A stretch of DNA of 44,885 nt from contig CAJJDI010000025.1 in NCBI GenBank assembly GCA_905182835.1, forward strand, positions 1 through 44,885. The letters are read 5' to 3'. The stretch comes from an uncultured Flavobacteriaceae bacterium. GTDB lineage: Bacteria > Bacteroidota > Bacteroidia > Flavobacteriales > Flavobacteriaceae. Shown here in pieces: positions 10,047 through 16,306 of the stretch. Made by a program: the position numbers and the translations under genes. The first letter of the stretch is position 1; each line of letters starts with the position of its first letter. Under the pieces are notes generated by a model that searched no databases, had not been told where the DNA came from, and saw only the letters and a program-made list of their open reading frames with translations.

Positions 10047-11027
10047 TTATAATTGCGGTAACACTACTTTGTCAATTACATGCACTACGCCATTGTAGGC
10101 CTGTACATCAAGCACTATAATATTAGCAACTCTATCATTTAAATCAATAAGTTGTGGGCCAGCATCTAAAGAAACTGTTAAAGCATCTCCTAAAGTAGAC
10201 ACAGCCATTCCCTGTGTTAAATCTCCTGATCTTACATTTGCCGACGCTACTACATGCGTGTTTAAAGTCGACGTTAATAAATCTACAGGAATTTCACTCA
10301 ATGAACCCATCCCGACCTCTGTTAATAATGACCCGAAAGCTTCATTTGTTGGAGCAAAGACAGTGAACGGAGACGGACTAGCAACTGAAGATAATACAGA
10401 TACATAATCCGTAGTAAGATCTTCCCTTGTTAGTGCTGCAACTAACGTTTCAAACATTGGATTTGAAGTTGCAAACGTTACTACTGTTGGAAGTCCAATA
10501 ACCGCATCAACAACATGTATAATTCCATTAGTAGCAGGAATATCAGCTAAAACAACCCCAGACAGTCCGTTAAACTCTACTCCATCTGTAGTGCTAAAAT
10601 ATAAACTTAAGTTGTCACCATCCAAATTTGTTGCGTTAGTAGTAGTATATCCAGAACCTGCAGTTGTTAAATCTGTCGACACAACTTCTCCTGTTATTAC
10701 ATGATTTAACAATATGTTTGACAAAACATCTGTAGGAACTTCCTCTAACGATGCAAAACCATTCGCTGAAAGAAACTCAGCAAAAGCATCATTTGTAGGA
10801 GCTAGTACTGTAAAGTTTCCGCCACTTAAAGTAGTTAGCAAATCTCCATCTGCAGCCGTTAGAGCCTCAACAAGTATGCTTAGATCTGGTTCCTGTGCCG
10901 CTATTTGCACGATTGTTAATACCACCTGTTCTGTTTGATCATCATTATCATCATTGTCACATGAAATAATGGAAATGCTAAAAAGCAATAAAAATAATAA
11001 TTTAGGTAATTTTAATACATTTTTCAT
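10047..11027 (-). CDS. Two-domain fasciclin (FAS1) lipoprotein
   Basis: A 326-residue lipoprotein with two FAS1 (beta-Ig-H3/fasciclin) domains, a fold linked to cell adhesion and surface interactions. The signal peptide ends in a lipobox, SIISC, followed by an acidic DNDDND stretch; in Bacteroidota such a +2 acidic tract often marks surface export. The first FAS1 domain covers roughly residues 38-185 and the second about 187-326. Both carry the FTV-x-APTN-(D/E)-AF motif and the (N/Y)G-x-(I/V)HV-(V/I)D closing motif. I chose ATG 11027 over the in-frame upstream ATG at 11057, which would put ten charged residues before the signal peptide. Confidence 0.93.
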   Translation of the reverse strand: MKNVLKLPKLLFLLLFSISIISCDNDDNDDQTEQVVLTIVQIAAQEPDLSILVEALTAADGDLLTTLSGGNFTVLAPTNDAFAEFLSANGFASLEEVPTDVLSNILLNHVITGEVVSTDLTTAGSGYTTTNATNLDGDNLSLYFSTTDGVEFNGLSGVVLADIPATNGIIHVVDAVIGLPTVVTFATSNPMFETLVAALTREDLTTDYVSVLSSVASPSPFTVFAPTNEAFGSLLTEVGMGSLSEIPVDLLTSTLNTHVVASANVRSGDLTQGMAVSTLGDALTVSLDAGPQLIDLNDRVANIIVLDVQAYNGVVHVIDKVVLPQL

Positions 11028-11054
11028 AAAATAGTTTTTGTTTTTAATTTGGTG

Positions 11055-11062
11055 CAAATAAA
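11055..11062 (-). promoter_or_regulatory. Putative -7 box of the fasciclin gene
   Basis: On the minus strand the sequence TTTATTTG, followed by CACC, differs by one base from TAnnTTTG. It resembles the clearer TATATTTGCACC box upstream of yceD. Its position implies a leader of about 20 bases before ATG 11027. Confidence 0.35.
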
Positions 11063-11333
11063 ATATATATAGTTAGATTTTTTTGCTAAGTTTTTGTTAA
11101 AACTAAGACACAAAGTTAAGTTTTAACTTTAAATTAACAGAAGCCAGGGTGTAATTCAAGGCAATTGTTAAATATGTTAAATAATTATTTTTAACACCCA
11201 AAAAACCTCATTATTGTTTAATTGAAAAGAAAAAAAAGCAAGCAATAAATGGTTTTTTTCTTTAAGCCGTATAAAGAATATAAACAGGCTTAAGATTATA
11301 ACGAAGGTATAAAGGGAATTATTTTATTAAGTT
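11063..11333. other. Intergenic region with a weak hairpin
   Basis: No gene is seen. TTAAGCC (11262-11268) and GGCTTAA (11287-11293) form a 7-bp inverted repeat with an 18-base loop, about 40-70 bases past the J-domain gene's stop. It lacks an adjacent T-run on the minus strand, so it is at best a weak terminator or processing hairpin. The rest is AT-rich without recognisable signals. Confidence 0.4.
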
Positions 11334-11774
11334 TTAAGCTTTTCTTTTGGTCATTCTGTAAGGAAACTTTGTGTAAATAGAACGCTTAGCGAAACGACTT
11401 AGCTTAGGACTATTATTCATTTTAACATACACTTGCTTAGTGACACCAAAATACTCATAAGCAGAGCCATCAGTATAAGTTATTTCAAGTAACATGCCTT
11501 TATGTATATAGTCGGCGATAGAAGAATTAGTTATGGTTTCTGTGTAGTTTTCTAAATTTAATGCTTTTGTTTCAGGGGCCATGCTTACCAAAAAATGATA
11601 GCCATCAATAATCTTTCTACTCTTTATCTCTGCTTCTTCCTGCAAAGCATCTCCATCTTGAAACTTGTCCGGATGCCACTCTTTAACCAAATTACGGTAA
11701 CTTTTTTTTAAAGCTTTTAATTCGATTTCACTTTCAACCCCAAAGAGTTTCTTGTATTCATTTATGCGTTTCAT
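11334..11774 (-). CDS. J-domain protein with C-terminal KTSC domain
   Basis: A 146-residue cytoplasmic protein. The first ~65 residues are a J domain with the diagnostic HPD tripeptide at 34-36, which stimulates the ATPase of Hsp70/DnaK. The C-terminal half, about 93-140, has the KTSC-domain pattern (an ITYTDGSAYEYFGV strand pair followed by a YTK-x-(Y/F)P-(Y/F) end). KTSC domains are named from Lys-tRNA synthetase C-termini and are of poorly known function. It sits just downstream of two co-directional DEAD-box helicases with a gap of about 80 bases, so a link to RNA or protein quality control is possible but unproven. The start ATG is the only reasonable one. Confidence 0.88.
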   Translation of the reverse strand: MKRINEYKKLFGVESEIELKALKKSYRNLVKEWHPDKFQDGDALQEEAEIKSRKIIDGYHFLVSMAPETKALNLENYTETITNSSIADYIHKGMLLEITYTDGSAYEYFGVTKQVYVKMNNSPKLSRFAKRSIYTKFPYRMTKRKA

Positions 11775-11853
11775 AACAAGTTTTATTTTAAGGCGCGAAT
11801 GTACATGTTAATATCAAAGTAATTACTACCACAGTTCACTATTCTTGTTTTAA

Positions 11854-13167
11854 TTACAAAATAATTACCCTTACTTTTTTCTTTTTTAAGCGTGAATTAT
11901 TTAATTTCCCCACTAGCTCCTTAGCGATAGTTAAGGGAACAGCAACAAAAGCACAATCTTGCTTTAGTTCTATACCGCCTAATTGATCTTTATTAATTGC
12001 TCCTTGTTTAAAAAATAACCCCGCGATATCTCCTTTGGAAATCTTATCTTTTCGACCACCAGAAATAAACAACGTTTCCCAGAACTGCGGCTTATGAGGT
12101 GCTTTTTTGGAGATGTTTATGCCTCTGACATTTTTAATAAACTCGGGCAGCAACTCATTCTCCCACTTCAATACGTAAGCGGTACCTTTAGAATTAACCC
12201 TAGCTGTCCTGCCATTTCTATGAATAAATTCTTCTTCGTGTCGAGGTAATTCATAGTGAATAATATAATTCATCTCAGGGATGTCTATGCCTCTCGCGGC
12301 TAAGTCTGTAGCAATTAAAACCTGGCAAGTTCCATTCCTGAATTTAATCAAAGCTCTTTCCCTGTCTTTCTGCTCCATGCCACCAGAAAAACAAGCATGA
12401 CTAATTTTATTTTTGTCTAAAAATTCACTGACCTGGCCTATGCTGTCTCTTAAATTACAGAATATAATCCCTGGCTCACCGCCAATATGGTGCATTAAAT
12501 CTAGTAGCGTTTTTAGTTTGTTTTTACTAGAAGAAATAACTGTTTTAATTGCCAGTTTTGAAACCGTTTTTTCTTTTAAATAATTGATTACCGTCGGCTT
12601 GTCTAATCTAACAAAACCAGGAACGGTAAGACTTTGAGTGGCAGAGGTCAAAATACGCTTGTTAATTCCAGGTAATTTACTTATAATACCTTTCATTTCT
12701 TCTTCAAAACCATCCTCTAAAGACTTGTCAAACTCATCAAGTATCAGTGTTTTAATATCAGTTTTAGAAAAACGATTACTATTAAAATGATCTAAAATTC
12801 GACCAGGAGTCCCTATTAAAATAGTCGGAGTATGTTTAATTTCTATCTTGTCCTTAGACATTGGTCTTCCTCCATAAACCGCATTTACCTTATACCCAGA
12901 TCCCATTGAACGAATCACCTGTTCGATCTGAATAGCCAGCTCTCTTGACGGCACCAATATTAAGGCCTGTACTTCTTTAGAGTCTGGGTCTAAAACTGTC
13001 AATAAGGGTAGTGAAAACGCCAATGTTTTTCCTGTTCCTGTCGGAGATAATATTACCGTATTTGTGGTTGTCTCAATTACAGAAACAGCCTCTTCTTGCA
13101 TTGGGTTTAAGGCATGAATATTTAATTTTGCTAAAACATCCTCTTGAGTTTTAATGCTATTTGCCAT
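11854..13167 (-). CDS. DEAD-box-like RNA helicase with DEFD motif and DbpA-type tail
   Basis: A 437-residue ATP-dependent RNA helicase. Motif I is SPTGTGKT (41-48), motif Ia contains PSREL, followed by GTPGR, and motif III is SAT (175-177). The C-terminal RecA domain shows IIFCN, ATDLAARGID and HRNGRTAR. Motif II reads DEFD (144-147) instead of DEAD; the Walker B acidic pair is kept. The last ~65 residues resemble the DbpA RNA-binding (RRM-like) domain, with KGDIAGLF and a CAFVAVP strand, which in DbpA targets 23S rRNA. This suggests ribosome assembly or rRNA remodelling. It lies 5 bases downstream of a second helicase and is probably co-transcribed with it. Confidence 0.92.
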   Translation of the reverse strand: MANSIKTQEDVLAKLNIHALNPMQEEAVSVIETTTNTVILSPTGTGKTLAFSLPLLTVLDPDSKEVQALILVPSRELAIQIEQVIRSMGSGYKVNAVYGGRPMSKDKIEIKHTPTILIGTPGRILDHFNSNRFSKTDIKTLILDEFDKSLEDGFEEEMKGIISKLPGINKRILTSATQSLTVPGFVRLDKPTVINYLKEKTVSKLAIKTVISSSKNKLKTLLDLMHHIGGEPGIIFCNLRDSIGQVSEFLDKNKISHACFSGGMEQKDRERALIKFRNGTCQVLIATDLAARGIDIPEMNYIIHYELPRHEEEFIHRNGRTARVNSKGTAYVLKWENELLPEFIKNVRGINISKKAPHKPQFWETLFISGGRKDKISKGDIAGLFFKQGAINKDQLGGIELKQDCAFVAVPLTIAKELVGKLNNSRLKKKKVRVIIL

Positions 13168-13172
13168 AGTAA

Positions 13173-14513
13173 TTAATTTTTTTTATGCTTTTTAGTCACA
13201 ATTGATTTCAGAGAGATTAAAGTAGATTGCGCTAATTGATTTGTCACTAATTTATCCACTAGCTCCTCTTTTGTTAAATGATGAAATATCGTTTGAACTT
13301 TTGTTTTAAAACCTTCAGATATTTCACGATTTGGCTTTGTTTTAAATATTTTTCTTGCCCACATTAGCGCGTTATTCTCTTCAATGCTTTGCGCGTCTGC
13401 TTTTATAAACTCATTAAATTTAATTCCTAATTCATTTTCAAAATCAGCAATTTCCACAACCTCTTCTTTTTGTAAAATGGTTAACGAAAACCCTTTTGCA
13501 CCAGCCCTTGCCGTTCGTCCGCTTCTATGAACGTAGTTTTCATAAGTGTCCGGCAAGTGATAGTTAACGACATAAGATATTTCTTTAACGTCAATACCAC
13601 GAGCAGCTAAATCAGTAGCGACTAAGATATTAATATGACCCTCTCTAAACTGCCCCATAATACGATCACGAATTCCTTGCGTTAAGCTGCCATGAATGGC
13701 GCCAGAAGAAAACTTATTTATTGCCAATTTTTTTGCTAGCTTGTTAACTGCCGCTTTTGTTTTGCAAAAGATAATTCCACGCTCACCTTCTTTAGAGTTT
13801 AAAAAATGGAGCAATACATCTAACTTTTCTATAGGCTCTACGACAACGTACTGATGTTCGATTCCTTGGTGACCCACAGTAGCCATATCAACCTCTATCT
13901 GCACAACGTGCTTTGACATGTAGTTTTGTACTAATTGTTTTATAGGGCCAGACATAGTTGCTGTAAAAAGCAATGTTCTTCTAGATTTGGGAATTTTTTT
14001 TATAATAATATCCACCTCTTCTTTTAAAGCGCTAACCATCTCATCTGCCTCATCTAAAACTAAGTGCTTTATATTTTTCAAGCAGATTGCACCACGCTTC
14101 ATTAAGTCAACCAATCTCCCAGGAGTTCCCACCACTATATGCGTAGGGCTTTTTAAAAGCTCTATTTGAGGCTTTATTGGAGTACCTCCACAGATCGACG
14201 TGATTACTATTTCTGGACTGTCGGCAGCAAAGGCCACTAGGTTATTGTAAATCTGCTGTCCCAATTCCCTTGTAGGGGCCAATATTAATGTTTGAGCCGC
14301 ATTGTTTTCTAAATCAACCATCTGCAATAAAGGAAGGCCAAAAGCTACGGTTTTTCCTGTGCCAGTTTTTGCCAAAACAACAAGATCATCCTTTTGATTA
14401 AGCACAACAGGAATAGCCTCTTTTTGTATGTCAGTAGGGATGGAAATTTCCAAACCAACCAAGCTTTGTTGCAGCTTTTCGTTAACACCTAAATCTGAAA
14501 ACTCTTTTAACAT
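13173..14513 (-). CDS. DEAD-box RNA helicase
   Basis: A 446-residue ATP-dependent RNA helicase with canonical motifs: AKTGTGKT (48-55), PTREL, GTPGRL, DEAD (154-157), a TAT-type motif III, IIFCKTK, ATDLAARGID and HRSGRTAR. After the two RecA-like domains (about 1-360) comes a ~90-residue basic C-terminal extension ending in KKHKKN, likely for RNA contact. I used ATG 14513; the frame can be extended to a TTG at 14531, but the ATG gives the usual Q-motif spacing. It heads a probable operon with the DEFD helicase 5 bases downstream. Likely roles are mRNA decay or ribosome biogenesis; the sequence does not decide between them. Confidence 0.93.
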   Translation of the reverse strand: MLKEFSDLGVNEKLQQSLVGLEISIPTDIQKEAIPVVLNQKDDLVVLAKTGTGKTVAFGLPLLQMVDLENNAAQTLILAPTRELGQQIYNNLVAFAADSPEIVITSICGGTPIKPQIELLKSPTHIVVGTPGRLVDLMKRGAICLKNIKHLVLDEADEMVSALKEEVDIIIKKIPKSRRTLLFTATMSGPIKQLVQNYMSKHVVQIEVDMATVGHQGIEHQYVVVEPIEKLDVLLHFLNSKEGERGIIFCKTKAAVNKLAKKLAINKFSSGAIHGSLTQGIRDRIMGQFREGHINILVATDLAARGIDVKEISYVVNYHLPDTYENYVHRSGRTARAGAKGFSLTILQKEEVVEIADFENELGIKFNEFIKADAQSIEENNALMWARKIFKTKPNREISEGFKTKVQTIFHHLTKEELVDKLVTNQLAQSTLISLKSIVTKKHKKN

Positions 14514-14689
14514 AAAAGTATTTTTCAGCAAAGATAACTACACTTTGGAAGGAATGTGTCTTTGAAAACCCAAAAAAAGTAATAGCCATTAAAACTAACC
14601 ATATAATACAGTGCTAAATGAAAACGGGATGGACAAGATTCTAATAAAACAGCCTCGAAGAAAGATTAATTATCAATTCAATTTTTTAT

Positions 14690-15064
14690 TTAAATCCAAT
14701 CTAACTTTTTGACGGTTAATGACGTCTCTACATCTCCAGTATGCAGCGTAGACTTAGGTTCAAAAAGAAGATTAAACACAATTTCACCATTCGTGTGAGG
14801 TCTGTGCTCTACGCCTTTAGGAACAATCAAAACATCCCCCTCACTTACCTTAACAGTTCTTCCATCTCTAAAATCCATCAGCAAGGTTCCTTTAAAAACC
14901 ATAAATAACTCATCTTCATTTTCATGACTATGCCACACAAAATCATTTTTAAGTTTGCATATTTTTACATATTGGCCGTTCAGCTCACCAATAATTTTGG
15001 GAGTCCACTCTTTAGTGAATAGAGAAAACTTCTCCATAAGATTAATAGAATCAATTTTTTTCAT
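14690..15064 (-). CDS. Cupin domain protein
   Basis: A 124-residue single-domain cupin (double-stranded beta-helix). Both cupin motifs are intact: H45-x-H47-x4-E52-x6-G59, and G76-x5-P82-x-G84-x2-H87. This gives a complete three-His, one-Glu metal site. No signal peptide is present, so it is cytoplasmic. The family covers dioxygenases, isomerases and small-molecule binders, so the substrate is open. It lies 18 bases downstream of a small membrane-protein gene and about 115 bases from an HxlR regulator gene on the same strand, so it is probably part of that regulator's operon. Confidence 0.9.
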   Translation of the reverse strand: MKKIDSINLMEKFSLFTKEWTPKIIGELNGQYVKICKLKNDFVWHSHENEDELFMVFKGTLLMDFRDGRTVKVSEGDVLIVPKGVEHRPHTNGEIVFNLLFEPKSTLHTGDVETSLTVKKLDWI

Positions 15065-15082
15065 AAAACAACATTGTTATAG

Positions 15083-15172
15083 TTAGAGGTAATAATAAAT
15101 CAAACCAATAATGAAAAGTAATAGAATGAACACCCACGAGCTACTTGATTTCTTTTTCTTTTTTTGAAACAT
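15083..15172 (-). CDS. 29-residue single-pass membrane peptide
   Basis: A small frame with ATG at 15170-15172 and TAA at 15083-15085. The product begins with a run of five lysines (MFQKKKKK), then four serines, then a hydrophobic helix (WVFILLLFIIGLIYYYL) to the C-terminus. This fits the positive-inside rule for a single-pass inner-membrane peptide with its N-terminus in the cytoplasm. It starts 8 bases after the HxlR gene's stop and ends 18 bases before the cupin start, so it fits a three-gene operon. No function is recognised. A chance frame is possible, but the composition and spacing argue for a real gene. Confidence 0.62.
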   Translation of the reverse strand: MFQKKKKKSSSSWVFILLLFIIGLIYYYL

Positions 15173-15180
15173 AAAACTTG

Positions 15181-15498
15181 TTAATTTTTTTTAATAAAGT
15201 TGTTCGACCACGATTCAATTTCATTAAAAACAGAACATAGGTTTTTAGAGGCATCTGTTAAGGAATATTCAACTCTTGGTGGAGTTTCTGAATAAGGAGT
15301 TCTAATAATCAAACCGTCTTTTGCTAATTCCTTTAATTGATCAGTTAATACTTTTCTAGAAATGACAGGAATTGAAGCGTGTAATTTTCCAAACCTAATT
15401 TTATTAGTTTTTCTTATAGTGTTTATAATTGGAAGCTTCCATTTACCGCCAAGCATTATTGTAAAACTAGAAACAGGGCAGGCGTTTGTTTTTTCCAT
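15181..15498 (-). CDS. HxlR-family (DUF24) transcriptional regulator with N-terminal Cys
   Basis: A 105-residue winged-helix regulator of the HxlR/DUF24 family. The family pattern is clear: CP-V near the start, LGGKWKLPII, FGKLHASIP-x-ISRKVLTDQLKEL as the recognition region, DGLI-x-R, and the wing PRVEYSLT. Cys7 corresponds in position to the redox-sensing Cys of YodB/HypR-type members, which respond to electrophiles or oxidants; sensing here is inference. I chose ATG 15498 over a TTG at 15522 because products normally begin a few residues before the Cys. The divergent gap to the YceI gene carries a regular GTTAC array, its likely operator, so autoregulation and control of both flanks are probable. 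Confidence 0.92.
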   Translation of the reverse strand: MEKTNACPVSSFTIMLGGKWKLPIINTIRKTNKIRFGKLHASIPVISRKVLTDQLKELAKDGLIIRTPYSETPPRVEYSLTDASKNLCSVFNEIESWSNNFIKKN

Positions 15499-15514
15499 TT
15501 TTCTTTTTTTATTG

Positions 15515-15598
15515 GTTACCAATAGGTTACTAGGTTTTTATGGTTACCAGAAAGTTACTTATGCGATAATAAAATAACTTTTAGTAACTTTGAGTAAC
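15515..15598. promoter_or_regulatory. Operator array of GTTAC/GTAAC half-sites
   Basis: Four GTTAC half-sites start at 15515, 15526, 15543 and 15554, and two inverted GTAAC half-sites start at 15584 and 15594. The GTTAC sites form two pairs with 11-bp internal spacing (one helical turn), the second pair shifted by exactly 28 bp. The GTAAC pair is 10 bp apart and encloses the -7 box of the YceI gene. This is the expected layout for cooperative binding of dimers. HxlR regulators are known to bind GTAAC-type sites, and one is encoded next door. Confidence 0.72.
15585..15592 (+). promoter_or_regulatory. Promoter -7 box of the YceI gene, inside the operator
   Basis: TAACTTTG matches the Bacteroidota -7 consensus TAnnTTTG exactly. 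It overlaps the GTAAC half-site at 15584-15588 and touches the one at 15594, so a bound repressor would block RNA polymerase. The leader to ATG 15619 is about 20 bases. Confidence 0.6.
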
Positions 15599-15618
15599 TA
15601 ATATAAATAAAATAAAAT

Positions 15619-16176
15619 ATGAAAGTAAATTTAAACTCAGCATTTTTAGCCTTTAGCTTAATGTTTAGCATGTCCTTAGCGGCACAAAACACATTAAACA
15701 TTTTAGAATCATCTCTTAAATGGGAAGGTAAAAAGATTACTGGAAGTGGACACAACGGCTCTTTAACGTTTTCTGATAGCCAAGTTAAAATAGAAGATGG
15801 TAATATTATAAGTGGAGTGTTTACAGTTGACATGACGACACTAACGTGTGATGATTTAACTGCTGATCAAGGAAAAGCGAACCTAGAAGGTCATTTAAAG
15901 TCTAATGATTTTTTTGCCGTTGAAAAATTCAACACAGCAACACTTGCAATAAGCTCTGTTGACAACAACAACGCCACAGGAACCCTTACCATAAAAGACA
16001 TATCACATCCTATTAAATTTACACTGATAAAAAACCAAGATGTTTACAATGCAAGCTTAGTTTTTGATAGATCTAAATATGATATAAGATTTAATTCAGG
16101 AAGTTTTTTCGAGAATCTAGGTGATAAATTAATTTTAAATGAAATTGAATTAACAGCAGAACTAAAACTTAAATAA
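15619..16176 (+). CDS. Secreted YceI family (polyisoprenoid-binding-like) protein
   Basis: A 185-residue YceI-family lipocalin-like beta-barrel. A signal peptide (about 1-22, ending LAAQ) sends it to the periplasm. The mature part shows the family order: a short WEGKKITGSGHNGSL start, a GVFTVDM-x-TL segment, a GHLKSNDFFAVEKFN motif (the usual LKS-x-DFFDV region), and TGTLTIKDISHPI (family: G-x-LT-(I/L)-(R/K)GVT-(H/K)P). YceI proteins bind isoprenoid-type lipids such as quinone precursors. It is transcribed away from the HxlR regulator and followed after 3 bases by the CDGSH peptide gene. Confidence 0.92.
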   Translation: MKVNLNSAFLAFSLMFSMSLAAQNTLNILESSLKWEGKKITGSGHNGSLTFSDSQVKIEDGNIISGVFTVDMTTLTCDDLTADQGKANLEGHLKSNDFFAVEKFNTATLAISSVDNNNATGTLTIKDISHPIKFTLIKNQDVYNASLVFDRSKYDIRFNSGSFFENLGDKLILNEIELTAELKLK

Positions 16177-16179
16177 ACC

Positions 16180-16272
16180 ATGAAAATAAATAAATCAGAT
16201 AGACCAAAATGCGGATGTGGAAACACTGCAGACCCTAACGGGTATTGTGATGGGTCACACGCAAATAACTAA
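16180..16272 (+). CDS. 30-residue CDGSH-type iron-sulfur peptide
   Basis: A tiny frame starting 3 bases after the YceI stop. The product has C11-G-C13, then nine residues, then C23-DGS-H27. That is the three-Cys, one-His ligand set of CDGSH (mitoNEET-like) 2Fe-2S domains, with one residue more than the usual spacing of eight. Little else is present: ten residues before the motif and three after it. The motif, the tight coupling to YceI and the terminator directly downstream make it a real gene. With so little sequence outside the ligand loop it may need to dimerise or dock on a partner. A role in redox chemistry with YceI is inference. Confidence 0.85.
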   Translation: MKINKSDRPKCGCGNTADPNGYCDGSHANN

Positions 16273-16274
16273 AC

Positions 16275-16306
16275 AAAAAAACGCCCGTTATTAGGGCGTT
16301 TTTTTT
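16275..16306. terminator. Bidirectional rho-independent terminator
   Basis: A 6-bp GC-rich stem ACGCCC / GGGCGT (16281-16286 and 16294-16299) with a 7-base loop, preceded by an A-run and followed by seven T. It ends the YceI-CDGSH transcript and, from the other strand, the ABC-F gene, whose stop codon lies at the edge of the T-run. Confidence 0.93.

Noticed and set aside
11262-11293. TTAAGCC...GGCTTAA hairpin as terminator of the J-domain gene
   Set aside because: The 18-base loop and lack of a T-run on the minus strand make it weak; it is only mentioned in the intergenic entry.
14514-14689. A 25-codon minus-strand frame (MVSFNGYYFF...) in the gap between helicase and cupin
   Set aside because: No recognisable composition, no operon-like spacing and no motif; probably chance.
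16044-16226. Minus-strand 60-codon frame across the YceI end
   Set aside because: It overlaps the YceI C-terminus and the CDGSH peptide on the opposite strand, both of which have clear motifs.
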